The notes beneath the pieces are model-generated. The model ran no database searches and was not told the origin of the DNA. It saw nothing but the letters and a program-made list of their open reading frames with translations. Below, piece after piece: positions 23,193 through 32,651 of a stretch of DNA of 64,000 bases. Source of the stretch: Icerya purchasi (lineage: Eukaryota > Arthropoda > Insecta > Hemiptera > Monophlebidae); the NCBI GenBank assembly GCA_039619475.1, contig CM077115.1, forward strand, positions 135,358,172 to 135,422,171, written 5' to 3'. Position numbers and translations under genes: made by a program. Position 1 is the stretch's first letter; each line of letters begins with the position of its first letter.

Positions 23193-23282
23193 TTTTGTTA
23201 TAAATATAGATTTTCAAGAGATTTTCTTTTGTTTTGTTAATTTATTTAATTTAAAGTGATAAAATATTGTAATTATATGATA

Positions 23283-23933
23283 ATGCCGTTGCATAAAAGT
23301 GGAAAATATGTACCTGAAGGAGGAAATGTTGAGTCTGGTAATATTGAATTTGATTCGAGCGGAAATTATAATTTTAAAGGAAAACGATTGGTAAATGTGA
23401 GCACTGTGGATAATGAGATTATTGAAACTGAAGTCATTTCGTATAAACGATTAAAATCTATTCTTGCAACATTAGAAAGTAGCGAGAAGATAGAAAAATT
23501 ATCGGATAAATTAAATACGGTTTCGAATGAACTTTCAAAGCATGAAAATGATGTGAAAGGCACGATTGGTATACTTGGAGGTTTAATAAATGAATTAAGC
23601 GGAAAAGTGACCGTATTGTTGGATAAATATATTACTAAGGAAATAATGGATAAACAGCGCGAAGAAATAGAAAAACATATTATGGAATTAATTTCTAAGC
23701 AGCGTGAAGAAATAGAAAAACGATATAATAGGATGCTCGATAATCTTCGTAAAGAAATTAAAAAGGAAAAAGTTCATCGTGCTGTAGATACGACACAATT
23801 AGTTGGTAAAACTGCTAATTTAGATGAACATTTACGTAATATCGATTCGTCTATTCAACTTAAGGAACAAGAGGAAGCAGTACAAAAGGAAGTTGGGAAT
23901 ATTTTATCAACGATAGTACAATCGAAATTTTAA
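23283..23933 (+). CDS. Fibre-like coiled-coil protein F2, unit U0
   Basis: 216 residues from ATG 23,283 (MPLHKSGKYVPEGG), chosen because the Polinton C fibre protein at 27,798-28,760 starts with the same block. An N-terminal motif NFKGKRLVNVSTV, of the type (K)xIxNVxxP...DAVxK found in trimeric phage and viral tail fibres, is followed by a long coiled coil with a tandem KQREEIEKHIMEL / KQREEIEKRYNRML repeat (about residues 125-160). No signal peptide or membrane segment. Role inferred: trimeric appendage or attachment fibre. This copy has two extra codons (GN, in ESGNIEF) compared with the other units. Confidence 0.75.
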   Translation: MPLHKSGKYVPEGGNVESGNIEFDSSGNYNFKGKRLVNVSTVDNEIIETEVISYKRLKSILATLESSEKIEKLSDKLNTVSNELSKHENDVKGTIGILGGLINELSGKVTVLLDKYITKEIMDKQREEIEKHIMELISKQREEIEKRYNRMLDNLRKEIKKEKVHRAVDTTQLVGKTANLDEHLRNIDSSIQLKEQEEAVQKEVGNILSTIVQSKF

Positions 23934-24159
23934 GTTTATGAAATAATAAATGTAAATATATGAATAAAATTTATTATATTGTAATAAAGATTACGTATAT
24001 TTTATATGAAATAATGTAAAAAAGATTTATAAAATAAATATATGTATAAATACTAAAAATATGTGCTTCTTTACATACAATGTATATTACATCTAAAGGG
24101 GCCAGCACGTAAAAATCGATGGATGATGCGAACGAGAGTGATGAGATTTGCGATTATGC

Positions 24160-24760
24160 TTAATCTTCATCCATAGTTCTAAAAGAAAAATGTGTTAAAA
24201 TGAATAATATAAATAATTAAACAACAAAATAAAAAAAGATTCTAAAGTCAGTTTTGAATTACTCTACTTACTCTTCATCATAGGAGACATATCCATCATC
24301 ATCCTCGTCCTCGCCTTCTTCTTCCCCCAGGTCATCGTTCATGATCCATTGAGCCACCTCCTCCTCATCCATGGGCAGTGGAGGAGGTAGCGGATCATCC
24401 TCTTCGGTCATGAGTCTTATACATCTTGTGAGAGATAACATCCGACCTAGGGGGAGTGAGCGTAATATGCCTTCAACATAAGGCCGTGCGATCCATCCAC
24501 CAACATCTACCTGGAATGTATCCACATTTAGGAGGGATACAACACCATCGGGGAAAAGGTGTGATATGTATGTCTACGAAAAAAAAAATAAAAATAAAAA
24601 AAATAGAAAAAAATAAACATAATACAATCACAATTATAGTTGACCCTTTTAAAATATAAAAAGTATATACCTGCAATGCCTCCCTTAATCGCGTTGCATT
24701 AGGAGCAATCATGATGATCAGAATGGAGCTCAGTGAGGTTGATGGGTACGAAACTTCCAT
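24160..24760 (-). CDS. Three-exon acidic protein, unit U0
   Basis: Coding exons inferred from splice signals and conservation: 24,671-24,760 (30 codons, MEVSYPSTSL..., donor CAG|GTATAT), 24,272-24,573 (acceptor TAG at 24,574-24,576, donor GTAAGT) and 24,160-24,178 (acceptor TTTTCTTTTAG, stop TAA). Introns are phase 0 and phase 2. Product 136 residues: a hydrophobic N-terminal part, a PLPPPLPMDEEE segment and a strongly acidic tail (EEEGEDEDDDGYVSYDEE). A CAG acceptor directly before CTCA-ATG and a GTAAGT donor at 24,896-24,901 indicate an additional 5' untranslated exon. Function unknown. U0 differs from the other units at several residues, mostly conservative. Confidence 0.65.
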
Positions 24761-25991
24761 TGAGCTGAAAGTTATATGTACACTTTACATGACTGGATCA
24801 GATTTTTTTTTAAAAATTTGTCATAATAATAATTTCGTAAGAAAATAATTAACGAAATAAATGTAAGTGAAAAAAAAAAAAAAAATACATGATTGTACTT
24901 ACCAAAATTAAATTAACGAAGATGATTGATAAAACTTTGAAAAAGTTTCAAAACGACTTTGAAAAAAATTTAAAATAATGAAAGGCGAAAATCTTCAACG
25001 TTCGATGTACACACTCGAAAAAAATCAAATGAACGATGAATTCGGATTTCTCCAGCTAAACACCTTCGAACTTCAGGTGATAAAAACTGGTTTCTTCGAT
25101 ATATATATCTACAAAAGTCGGTTCGACCATTTTCGTAAAAGATTTCTTTTTTTGATTTTTTGTAGCAGCATAGTTTACACCCGTTAGCCGGACAATGTAA
25201 GGAGACCAAACGGGCACCTTCTAGTTGGATGTACAGCTTTATTTTGTTTGTAACTGTAATCTCCGTTGAACGTTTTAAGCAGATGGGCTTGTCAGGTAAT
25301 ATCTAATTCGGTATTTTCGTATCTTCGTGGTTGGTGGTAAAGCAATTGTCCGGTTGTAGCAATGAACTTCGTTAAAATGTTTCGAGTAGACGACCTTGAC
25401 CGAAAGGCCGGCTAGTGAGCGCATGCATACAAATGAAGAAAAAGTGTACTCGGGCTTTTAAGCGGAGTGTTAGAAGATTCGAGATAACAGACGACGATTT
25501 TTGACATTTACTACTATGTTGCTGTACCTGAGAAAAATAATTGTCTATCTCACACACGCATTCTTACTCGCACGTTTAAATCCCCGATCTACGCATGTTA
25601 ACGCGTTTTTCTTTAAACATACTGCGTCTTGTAAACTAATAGGATTTCTACCTGTCGCTCTATACATTTGTTCACTACACCTCATAGACGATCTCGTATA
25701 TATCTCGAAAAAATACTTGTGAAATAAAAAAAAAATGAATAAAACGTGTATTCGATGAATATTTATTTTTCAGTTCATCAAGAAATAACGCAGATGAGTG
25801 CGAGGGAACATTATGTGCAAATGAAAGAGTGGATAATATATTGACAGATTTATTTTTAGAATCAGAGAAATAAAAAATATAAAAATTATGAATGGATTGA
25901 AGAAATGAACAGCAGTGTAAAAGAAAAGTATACTTAGGCTAATTCTATAATACTTCGATTCGAAAATAAAATATGTATGAAGTGGTGGTGT

Positions 25992-26039
<48 letters not shown>

Positions 26040-26589
26040 GTGAACGTGTAGCGATCGTGAACAGGTTTCTATCGGTGGCATGTGAGAGTGTGCATAGATG
26101 ATCGGCTAGTTAATTTCAAAACGAACGACTGGAATTCACCTCACCTGGTGACAGTTTCAACTAGTTGCTGGACATTTAGATATTTCCATTACAGCTGCGG
26201 TCGCGCTTACATAGTACATCTCGTAGCAGCACACTCGCCCGCACTCATTCGACTGATGGAACGTTCAAATGTTTTCTCTAAAAATAAAATTTTGAAAAAA
26301 AAAATGCTGGAACGGAGCATGACTCGGAAAATTCCTTTAAATTTTGGGTTCTAAGTGTTGAGATTCAAACGTTTTTATCACTCTGGCAAAATTTTACCCC
26401 TCCCAACCTCGAAAAATGAAAATTAAAAAGTATGCTACATATATTACACGAAGAGTCATATATAATACATACACATGATGATAGAAGGCGCGGGTATGGG
26501 AAAGCGAGTACACTTTCATGGCGGCTAAGGCTATGTTGAATATATGCGTGGAAACGGTGCGAGTGCATTTACAGATAACAGTATGAACG

Positions 26590-27083
26590 GGGAATCGGGA
26601 AAATTTGAAGAAATTTTGGGGAAACTTGGGTGAATTTTAACCATATGGATACAAATTGGGGTGAACTTTCAGCACCTGTACACTAATTTGGGTGGATTTT
26701 AACTACCTTGATGGGAATTAGGGATCGAATTAGCAGAACTGTCCAGGGAAATCAGGGGGAAACAGGGAAAACTCGGAGGAAATCTGTGAAATCAGGGGAA
26801 ACTTGAGGTAACTTTGGGCTTTAAAAGAGAAATTGGGGTTAATTTTGAGCACCTGGATGAGAATTTGGGGTGAAATTTCAGCAGCTGCCTGGGAAAATCG
26901 GGGGAAACCTGGACACTCGTGGGGAACTTGGGGGAAGCTGGGGAAAACTTGGGGTAATTTTGGGCTCCAAGACAGAAATTGGGGTGAGTTTTGAGCACCT
27001 GGACATAAATTGGGGTGAGTTTTGAGCACCTGGACACAAATTGGGGTGAGTTTTTCAGCACCAGGGGGACAAATTGGGGTTGG
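26590..27083. repeat. G-rich minisatellite (about 31-bp units), unit U0
   Basis: Imperfect repeats of a unit containing AATTGGGGTGAGTTTTGAGC; the last three (about 26,976-27,066) are near perfect with a 31-bp period. Strong purine-strand G runs (GGGG every 10-30 bases). Copies occur at about 51,400-51,895, 56,085-56,580 and 60,765-61,260. Confidence 0.8.
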
Positions 27084-27270
27084 TGACGTCAGACTTCCCA
27101 GCTCCGCCATTTATACACTACTCATTACAGCTGTCTATTAGCGCTTGCTTACGTCACACATCACTCATCATTTTAGGGGATACATATGAAATCATCAAAG
27201 AAAATGAATATTAAATGTTAGTACGATATATCACGATCCTGCAGAGTCTGAAGCGATATCTTACAAACAG
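27084..27270 (+). promoter_or_regulatory. Probable F1 promoter with CRE palindrome
   Basis: TGACGTCA (27,084-27,091), a TTTATACA TATA-like box (about 27,110-27,117) and a second half-site TTACGTCAC (27,149-27,157) precede the F1 ATG at 27,271. The block is identical in all units. CRE/ATF binding is inferred from the consensus. Confidence 0.5.
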
Positions 27271-27485
27271 ATGAAATTTCTTCTATACACTGACATCTTT
27301 AAAGCAGCCATGATAAATGCGCTTATGGAAAAAATTAACTTATCCGGCGATCATGTCAACATTTTAGGAAGACGAATAATTAATGTAGCTGAAGGTATTG
27401 AAACAAAAGATGTAGTCACCTTAGGTCAGATGGGCGATATTCAAGGGTCTATGCAGGAAGTAATTATGAGTGAAGTTCAAACAAA
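27271..27485 (+). pseudogene. Fibre-like gene F1, 5' part, interrupted by Polinton C
   Basis: Identical to the first 71 codons of intact F1 (e.g. 52,083). It contains the fibre-type motif HVNILGRRIINVAEG...DVVTLGQM. The frame is cut after VQTK by the Polinton at 27,486 and resumes at 47,613 after the target duplication. Confidence 0.9.
27480..27485. other. Target site duplication AACAAA (left)
   Basis: AACAAA directly left of the element, repeated at 47,607-47,612. Uninterrupted units read CAAACAAAGATCG with one copy. Six-bp duplications are the Polinton integrase hallmark. Confidence 0.95.
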
Positions 27486-27785
27486 AGTAGGATGCTTTTC
27501 TTCATACTGGGACAGTGGACGAGGGTGTGAAGGGGGGAACAGCAATTGCGGGGGAACCAGTTCGATTCCATCGCGCGAAAACAACGAGTTATGACGCAAT
27601 AAAACAACAACAACAAAACCTGAACCAGGTCACCGAACGAACGGATGACGACGATGGTGATGTAGCATGTTGTTCACCTTCACCCACTATCACTTTCCCC
27701 CGCCACCCCCTCGACGACGTTATCAACGTTGACGACGATGGAAAATTCTAGAAAATGCTACCGCGATCTGTGTATGCGCGCGCAC
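27486..27785. repeat. Left terminal inverted repeat of Polinton C
   Basis: Begins AGTAGGATGCTTTTCTTC and matches the reverse complement of 47,307-47,606 without net indel; identity stops after TGCGCGCGCAC. Contains poly-GAC/GACGATGG-like runs. Both ends carry the same short frame, which is not a gene. Confidence 0.95.
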
Positions 27786-27797
27786 ACGCTTCTTCCT

Positions 27798-28760
27798 TCA
27801 ACTAGCAGCTTCCTGCTTGTGCGTTTGTTTCGAAATCATATCTTGCACCTCTTTAACTGTATCCGTAAGCGTTGTATAATTTTCTCGTAGCGAATCTACC
27901 GTTTTCTGCATCGTCATCCATTTAAGTTCCCATTCTTCGGTTATTTTTTTATCTAATTTAGCGATCGAACTGATATGTTCGGTAACAAGCGTGTTTATAA
28001 TTTCCAACGGCATTGTTTTATCGGTAAGTTCTTTGATTGCAGCCTTACTCCACGTGTAATGTGTATTTAATATTCCCTGTTGCCGATGAGCATCATCTTC
28101 GATTTTAACGAATCGTGCACCGTACGTATCCATGTTATCCGATATATTAGATAACTTTTTATTTATCAACTCCAGTTTACCGTTGATGGTTTGTTCTAAC
28201 GTAGGTAGACTTTGCTGTAGAATAGTGTGAAGGACGACACCGTGTTCGTTATAGTGTGCCTGTTCACTCGCGATAATTTTCTGTATTTTATCATCTATCG
28301 ACTTTACACGCATCTCATGATTCACCTTCTCCACACCAATCCGTTTATCAACATCTTCCAGTGTTGTTTTTACCGCTCCAACTCGATTTTCCATTTCCTT
28401 TTTCGCATCATCCACCATATTGTTAACTTGACGTTTCGTAACAGCATCTTTCGAATCTTTTCCATCACTAAGGTTCACCAATCGTTTAGATAGAAAACTT
28501 ACATAATTCGATTGTATGTAAACGCTATCTGCAAGAGCATCTTTAACACGATCTTTTAAACTAGCTAACGAGAGCGATTCCTGTAAATGTTTTTTAGTTA
28601 CAACTTCGTTATCGTTTAATTGATCTCGATGTAGAACGTTATTAATATTTAACAAACGTTTTCCTTTGAAATTATAATTTCCACCGGCGTCTAATTCGAT
28701 AGTAGCTGGTGCCACACTACCACCTTCCGGCATATATTTTCCGCTCTTATGCAGAGGCAT
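27798..28760 (-). CDS. Fibre-like coiled-coil protein of Polinton C (320 aa)
   Basis: ATG at 28,760. It begins MPLHKSGKYMPEGGSV, the same start as F2 of the array. Two fibre-type motifs follow: NFKGKRLLNINNV...EVVTKKHL (about residues 33-62) and FLSKRLVNLSDG...DAVTKRQV (about 90-115), each of the form K-R-L-x-N-...-(D)AVTK seen at the base of trimeric tail-fibre shafts. The rest is heptad-rich coiled coil. It is the last gene before the left terminus, 12 bp from the repeat. Probable role: attachment fibre or capsid appendage. No cleavage signal is seen. Confidence 0.75.
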   Translation of the reverse strand: MPLHKSGKYMPEGGSVAPATIELDAGGNYNFKGKRLLNINNVLHRDQLNDNEVVTKKHLQESLSLASLKDRVKDALADSVYIQSNYVSFLSKRLVNLSDGKDSKDAVTKRQVNNMVDDAKKEMENRVGAVKTTLEDVDKRIGVEKVNHEMRVKSIDDKIQKIIASEQAHYNEHGVVLHTILQQSLPTLEQTINGKLELINKKLSNISDNMDTYGARFVKIEDDAHRQQGILNTHYTWSKAAIKELTDKTMPLEIINTLVTEHISSIAKLDKKITEEWELKWMTMQKTVDSLRENYTTLTDTVKEVQDMISKQTHKQEAAS

Positions 28761-28815
28761 TGTTTCCGTCTACTTGTTATGCTTGTTGTATTCGCTATTA
28801 TTATTATTATTATTA

Positions 28816-29793
28816 TTAAATATTCGCTAAATTCGCGTTATCTACCCATGAATTTTCCGAATTAGGAAATCCGAGCCACTTCACTAACGATTTTCCACCT
28901 TTACGTTGAATAACTCGTTCGATTAGGTATACGTCCGGGTAAGCAGTTTTCTGTAATTCTTCCCTGTAAAAAGTACCGGCAATAGGTTTACCACTAGTAT
29001 CTGTTAACGTATATGTTATCGGAAAAGTAGATCGCACGCTATTTATAGTAAATAGTTCTCCGGTCCAGTTTGGTGTGTAACCTTTTTCCAGTAACGTTTT
29101 AACTTTACTAATTCGTACCACTTCACCAATCGTAAACCTCCTCGAACGTTTAGTGGAAGCTGGTAGTGTAGCTGTTGCACACGCTTTTGCTAAATTTCTC
29201 GCAACCGTCTCCTGCACACTCGATGTGACATCTACAGGAGCGAATCCTATCGATCGATGTTTTTTCGTATTATATTTTCGCGTCAACTCTTTCAGCATCG
29301 GTAACCATCGTTTATTACTATTGACGGTAAACTCTTTCCACATCCAACCCTTTAGCGTTCTATTAAATCGTTCAACGATGCTAGCTTTAAGCGGCGAGTA
29401 AGTGCTGTACAGATTAATATTGTATCGATTTAAGAGCGTGCGTACGTGTGGATTGTAAAATTCGGTACCACGATCGGTTTGTAAATTTCGCGGTGGAATG
29501 ATGTTCTTTGTAGCGAGTATTCGTTCAAGAGCTTTCGAAACCTCAATACCGGTTTTTGTTTTCAACGGAACTGTCCATGCAAATTTCGAAAACGCGTTCA
29601 CGATCGTTAACACGAATTTATAGCCGCGATTAAAACGTGCGTATTGACGAAGATCGACTAGATCGCCTTGCCAAAGGTCATTTAATCCTAATAGTTGTAC
29701 GCAACGTGTTTGATAGTGTTTACGAGCGGCTCTATGTAATTCGTTAACGAGACCGCGTTGTAAGCTAACACTCGCAGTGTTTAATTTAGACAT
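28816..29793 (-). CDS. Retroviral-type integrase with C-terminal chromodomain
   Basis: 325 residues from ATG 29,793. Catalytic core DDE: Asp in GDLVDL (44/47), Asp107 in QTDRGTEF and Glu141 in SIVERFNR. Linker and DNA-binding part follow, then a chromodomain from about residue 289 (YLIERVIQRKGGKSLVKWLG...SWVDNANL), usual in Polinton integrases and thought to guide insertion to chromatin. It makes the 6-bp staggered cut that fits the AACAAA duplication. The start overlaps the end of the upstream DUF8207-like gene by 8 bases, so both are probably in one operon-like minus-strand transcription unit. No zinc HHCC motif is obvious at the N-terminus. Confidence 0.95.
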   Translation of the reverse strand: MSKLNTASVSLQRGLVNELHRAARKHYQTRCVQLLGLNDLWQGDLVDLRQYARFNRGYKFVLTIVNAFSKFAWTVPLKTKTGIEVSKALERILATKNIIPPRNLQTDRGTEFYNPHVRTLLNRYNINLYSTYSPLKASIVERFNRTLKGWMWKEFTVNSNKRWLPMLKELTRKYNTKKHRSIGFAPVDVTSSVQETVARNLAKACATATLPASTKRSRRFTIGEVVRISKVKTLLEKGYTPNWTGELFTINSVRSTFPITYTLTDTSGKPIAGTFYREELQKTAYPDVYLIERVIQRKGGKSLVKWLGFPNSENSWVDNANLANI

Positions 29794-30829
29794 CGGGTGA
29801 ACGAATGTATCCGCCTTCGACTAATTCTTCTTCTACGGAAAATATTTCATTATTCAATCCGGTGTTTCCGCTGGCTCTACTTGCATGTAATAGTCGCAAC
29901 CGTTCTACCAATTCGTTTGGATCATCCCAATATTCGTAGCGCGGTGCTGATAATACCATACGTCGTTGTCTATTCAGGTTACTGTCACCAGCACCTTTTT
30001 TCACGATATCTTTATCTTCTTCTTCTTCTTCTTCACTACTGATGAAAGATCTAGCAGAGGCACTACTAGCTGACTTTTTGTAATTACCCGTACGAAATAA
30101 CGGTTGTATAATATCGCGATATTTCGAATTTGTTCGATTTCCTTTTAACGATCCGTTTGATTTTAAATGCGCTCCGCTACGTTCCAGTAACTGTTTATAT
30201 ACTTGCAAGTCCGCATCGGTATAACGCAATTTATTCACCTTTTTCACCATTAACAAATGAAGTAAACCCGGTGTTAACGGATACATTTTTCTATTCAAAC
30301 CATTATCCAAATATAATTCTTTATTCGTCCACGAAATTGGTACTTTTCCTAAAGTTATTTCTCCAGTTTGACGATTTACCTGCATTCCGAAGACCGGATC
30401 ATCGAACGTAATACTATCCAACAGAAGCTGTTGTTCTGCAGAAACTGCCTCCTCCTGCTCCCCCTCATCTTCCGGATAATTTTTCTTATCATCTTTACTA
30501 ATCGTTATCTTTGATGTTTCGGGAATATCTTTTGTAAACGGGTGGTGATGTTGTTGTTGCTGTTGACGTGTTTGATCTCGTTGTCGCTGCTTTTCCGTTC
30601 TCCGTTGTAAAACAACATCGCGAATGTCCGTTAACGGTTTGCTAATCGGATCTAATAGAAGACTCGAAGTTTTAGCAATTGCTTCCCGTTCATCTTTAAA
30701 CACTCTATACTTGTTAGCGATGTTTTCACGTAATTTATCTAGTTCATTTTTAACACGTATCTCATCGTTAATTTGAGCCAATGTATCGAAACGATGATTA
30801 TCATTTAACTTAGATGATGTTGTCATCAT
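29786..30829 (-). CDS. DUF8207-like Polinton protein (about 347 aa)
   Basis: Start chosen at ATG 30,829 (MMTTSSKLND), a few bases inside the end of the ATPase gene; further upstream codons overlap the ATPase more. Coiled, Gln/His- and Lys/Glu-rich N-terminal half; the middle has FGMQVNRQTGEITLG and LTPGLLHLL; the C-terminus has WDDPNELVERLRLL...GNTGLNNEI. I recognise this pattern as the widespread insect Polinton protein annotated DUF8207; function is unknown. Lies between integrase and ATPase with overlaps on both sides. Confidence 0.7.
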   Translation of the reverse strand: MMTTSSKLNDNHRFDTLAQINDEIRVKNELDKLRENIANKYRVFKDEREAIAKTSSLLLDPISKPLTDIRDVVLQRRTEKQRQRDQTRQQQQQHHHPFTKDIPETSKITISKDDKKNYPEDEGEQEEAVSAEQQLLLDSITFDDPVFGMQVNRQTGEITLGKVPISWTNKELYLDNGLNRKMYPLTPGLLHLLMVKKVNKLRYTDADLQVYKQLLERSGAHLKSNGSLKGNRTNSKYRDIIQPLFRTGNYKKSASSASARSFISSEEEEEEDKDIVKKGAGDSNLNRQRRMVLSAPRYEYWDDPNELVERLRLLHASRASGNTGLNNEIFSVEEELVEGGYIRSPDV

Positions 30830-31574
30830 TATCGTTTTTCTTCTTAGTATCGTCGTTATCAATCTGATTAACTAGTATATACTGATCGAATCCACATCGA
30901 TACCTTCCACTATTTATAGGTTTTTCCTTATCCATCGATAGAAATCCGTATTTCTCGTGCCAACATTGTACGCACATACTTTTAAACGTTTTATATGTAC
31001 AATCCCCATTCACATGTTCTTTATAGACGTGTTGTAGGTTTACATCATCCTGCGAAAATAGCACTAGGAAATTTGCATTATCGCGAATCATATGTTTTGG
31101 AATTTTTACATACATTTGACAAAGATAGAAACAATCGATGTTTTTATGTCGTCCCATCGAAAAATATTTTTGTATAATCGCTTGATCACTATCCAAGGAA
31201 ACATCATCGAATATTAGTACAGAGTGTGGTTTAATATCATCCGGTGAGACTATTTCACTTTCATCGGAGAAGGTATGATAACCAATTTCCGGTAGTTGAG
31301 AAAATAGTTGTTTTAGTAGCACATATTTCGGTTGATACAACGATTTACTGTATATGTATACGTTATCGAAACGAAGACCGTTCGAATGAGTTAATAAGGT
31401 AAACATGATATTAGTCTTTCCACACCCGCTCGGTCCTACCACTAAACAACGTATATTGTTCGGAAATAGAACGTTATGCTTAAAATGAGTACCTTCTCCA
31501 TTTGTTGCTGCTTCAATCAATGATAACGCGTCATTATTTAACGGTAAACGAGTTGATTGAGTTATCACTTTCAT
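30810..31574 (-). CDS. Packaging ATPase (FtsK/HerA-type), copy C
   Basis: 254 residues from ATG 31,574 (MKVITQSTR); an upstream in-frame extension to 31,595 is not supported by copy A. Walker A GPSGCGKT at residues 47-54, Walker B LIFDD at 121-125, and the family segment DCFYLCQMYVKIPKHM. It powers genome packaging into the capsid. It diverges from PLA2-X across a 114-bp promoter. The C-terminus is Asp/Asn/Lys-rich and low complexity. Intact. Confidence 0.93.
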   Translation of the reverse strand: MKVITQSTRLPLNNDALSLIEAATNGEGTHFKHNVLFPNNIRCLVVGPSGCGKTNIMFTLLTHSNGLRFDNVYIYSKSLYQPKYVLLKQLFSQLPEIGYHTFSDESEIVSPDDIKPHSVLIFDDVSLDSDQAIIQKYFSMGRHKNIDCFYLCQMYVKIPKHMIRDNANFLVLFSQDDVNLQHVYKEHVNGDCTYKTFKSMCVQCWHEKYGFLSMDKEKPINSGRYRCGFDQYILVNQIDNDDTKKKNDNDDNII

Positions 31575-31688
31575 CGTACACACGCAAGCGAACAATCAGA
31601 AAAAAACTATATAAATACAAAGAGTTAAGGAGTGTAAAGGTATTTATATATAAAGTAACGTGAAGATGATGATGTTTATGCTAGTGTT
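31575..31688. promoter_or_regulatory. Divergent promoter between ATPase and PLA2-X (copy C)
   Basis: TATTTATATATAAAG (about 31,641-31,655) faces the plus-strand gene and CTATATAAATAC (about 31,607-31,618) faces the ATPase. The same layout occurs in copy A. Confidence 0.55.
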
Positions 31689-32651
31689 ATGAATAAACGA
31701 ATAAAAAACGATAGTACTAGAAGAATAAGAAGAATAAGAAGAAGAAGAAGAAATTTTCAAACTAAAAGACGTATATGTAGTGGAGCTGGTTTTGGATCTA
31801 TAGTTAATAAAATTATCGATAAATTACCGTTCGAACTTCATATTCCCGGAGGATATCAATATTGCGGTCCAGGTACACGTTTAAAGGAACGATTAGAACG
31901 CGGAGATCCTGGTAAAAATCCGTTAGATAGCGCTTGTCGCGAACACGATATAGCGTATAACATATATAAAGGAAACAACGAGCAGAGAGCAGAAGCTGAT
32001 AAAGTATTAGAAAATAAAGCTTGGGAACGTGTTACAGCTGGAGATAGTAGTTTCGGAGAAAAAACCGCTGCTTGGTTAACTACGAACGCGATGAAACTTA
32101 AACGAACACTTGGAAGCGGATGCTGCGCTAGTGGTAGTGGATTGAAGAAAAAACGACAACGAGGACAAGGACAACGAGAACGAAAAATCATTGGTCGCGG
32201 TGTACAAAAGCGGAGGAAGATGATATCGAAGAAAAAATTATCGTTTTGAGACGTATTAAAAACAGCGCGTAAAGCCGTTCGTAAAGAAAAGTCTATACTC
32301 GGTAGAAGTGCAAAAGCTGTCGATGCAGTTCGAAACCTCTATCAGAATCCAAATAACATCGTATCGGGAATGAATACACCGCGAATAATTCCAATTAACA
32401 AGACTGGAGGTGCGCTACCGTTAATTCCTATACTAGCTGCTCTCGGAGGTATATCAGCTACAGTATCAACTATATCAAAGGCGGTAAAAGATGTAAATGA
32501 AGCCAGACGTAGTTTCAAATCAGGAAGCGGACTCTCAACTATCGATAGATCGATCGGAAATGGTCTATATTTACGTCCTTACCGAAGCGGATTAGGACTG
32601 TACGTAAATCGTGAAGGGAGAAGAAAAAAAAAATTTTTTTTTCGACGTTAA
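31689..32651 (+). pseudogene. PLA2-X fusion protein, copy C, one TGA in frame
   Basis: ATG at 31,689 to TAA 32,649-32,651 in one frame with a single TGA at 32,247-32,249, where copy A has Arg. Order: Arg-rich N-terminus; phospholipase A2 with calcium loop YCGPGT (58-63) and catalytic His86-Asp87 in EHDIAY; Lys/Arg-rich linker; then the X-like part with GGALPLIPILAALGG and a basic tail ending FFFRR. The position first in the capsid gene cluster suggests a virion protein for membrane passage and DNA condensation. Whether the TGA is a mutation, a read-through codon or separates two proteins (ATG at 32,370) is open; copy A is broken at a different codon. Confidence 0.75.

Larger units (their letters stand above)
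24761..27270. other. Long non-coding part of unit U0
   Basis: Contains the 5' untranslated exon and TATA-like promoter (about 25,098-25,108) of the acidic gene, the (GT)n tract at 25,987-26,042, a 75-bp block near 26,328-26,402 that matches the subterminal right end of Polinton C (about 47,048-47,120), the G-rich minisatellite, and the F1 promoter. Short frames here are not conserved as proteins. Confidence 0.6.
22878..27485. repeat. Tandem-array unit U0 (left of Polinton C), truncated on its left
   Basis: Colinear with the units at 47,607-64,000: 3' part of fibre gene F1, fibre gene F2, three-exon acidic gene on the minus strand, long non-coding part with (GT)n and a G-rich minisatellite, then the next F1 start. 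It is more diverged than the right-hand units, which are almost identical to one another. Polinton C cuts the array at 27,485/47,607. Confidence 0.9.

Noticed and set aside
25372..25722. 61- and 73-residue overlapping frames on opposite strands, repeated in every unit
   Set aside because: Conserved only because the units are near identical; no homologue elsewhere and no coding signal.
26581..27083. CRISPR-like array
   Set aside because: Repeats are contiguous minisatellite units without unique spacers, in a eukaryotic context.
26730..27110. 126-residue Pro/Phe-rich minus-strand frame repeated in every unit
   Set aside because: Translation of the G-rich minisatellite; the 31-bp period explains the peptide repeats.
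27515..27751. 78-residue frame present in both terminal repeats (also 47,341-47,577)
   Set aside because: It lies wholly in the inverted terminal repeat, so its duplication follows from the repeat; low-complexity composition and no own start context.
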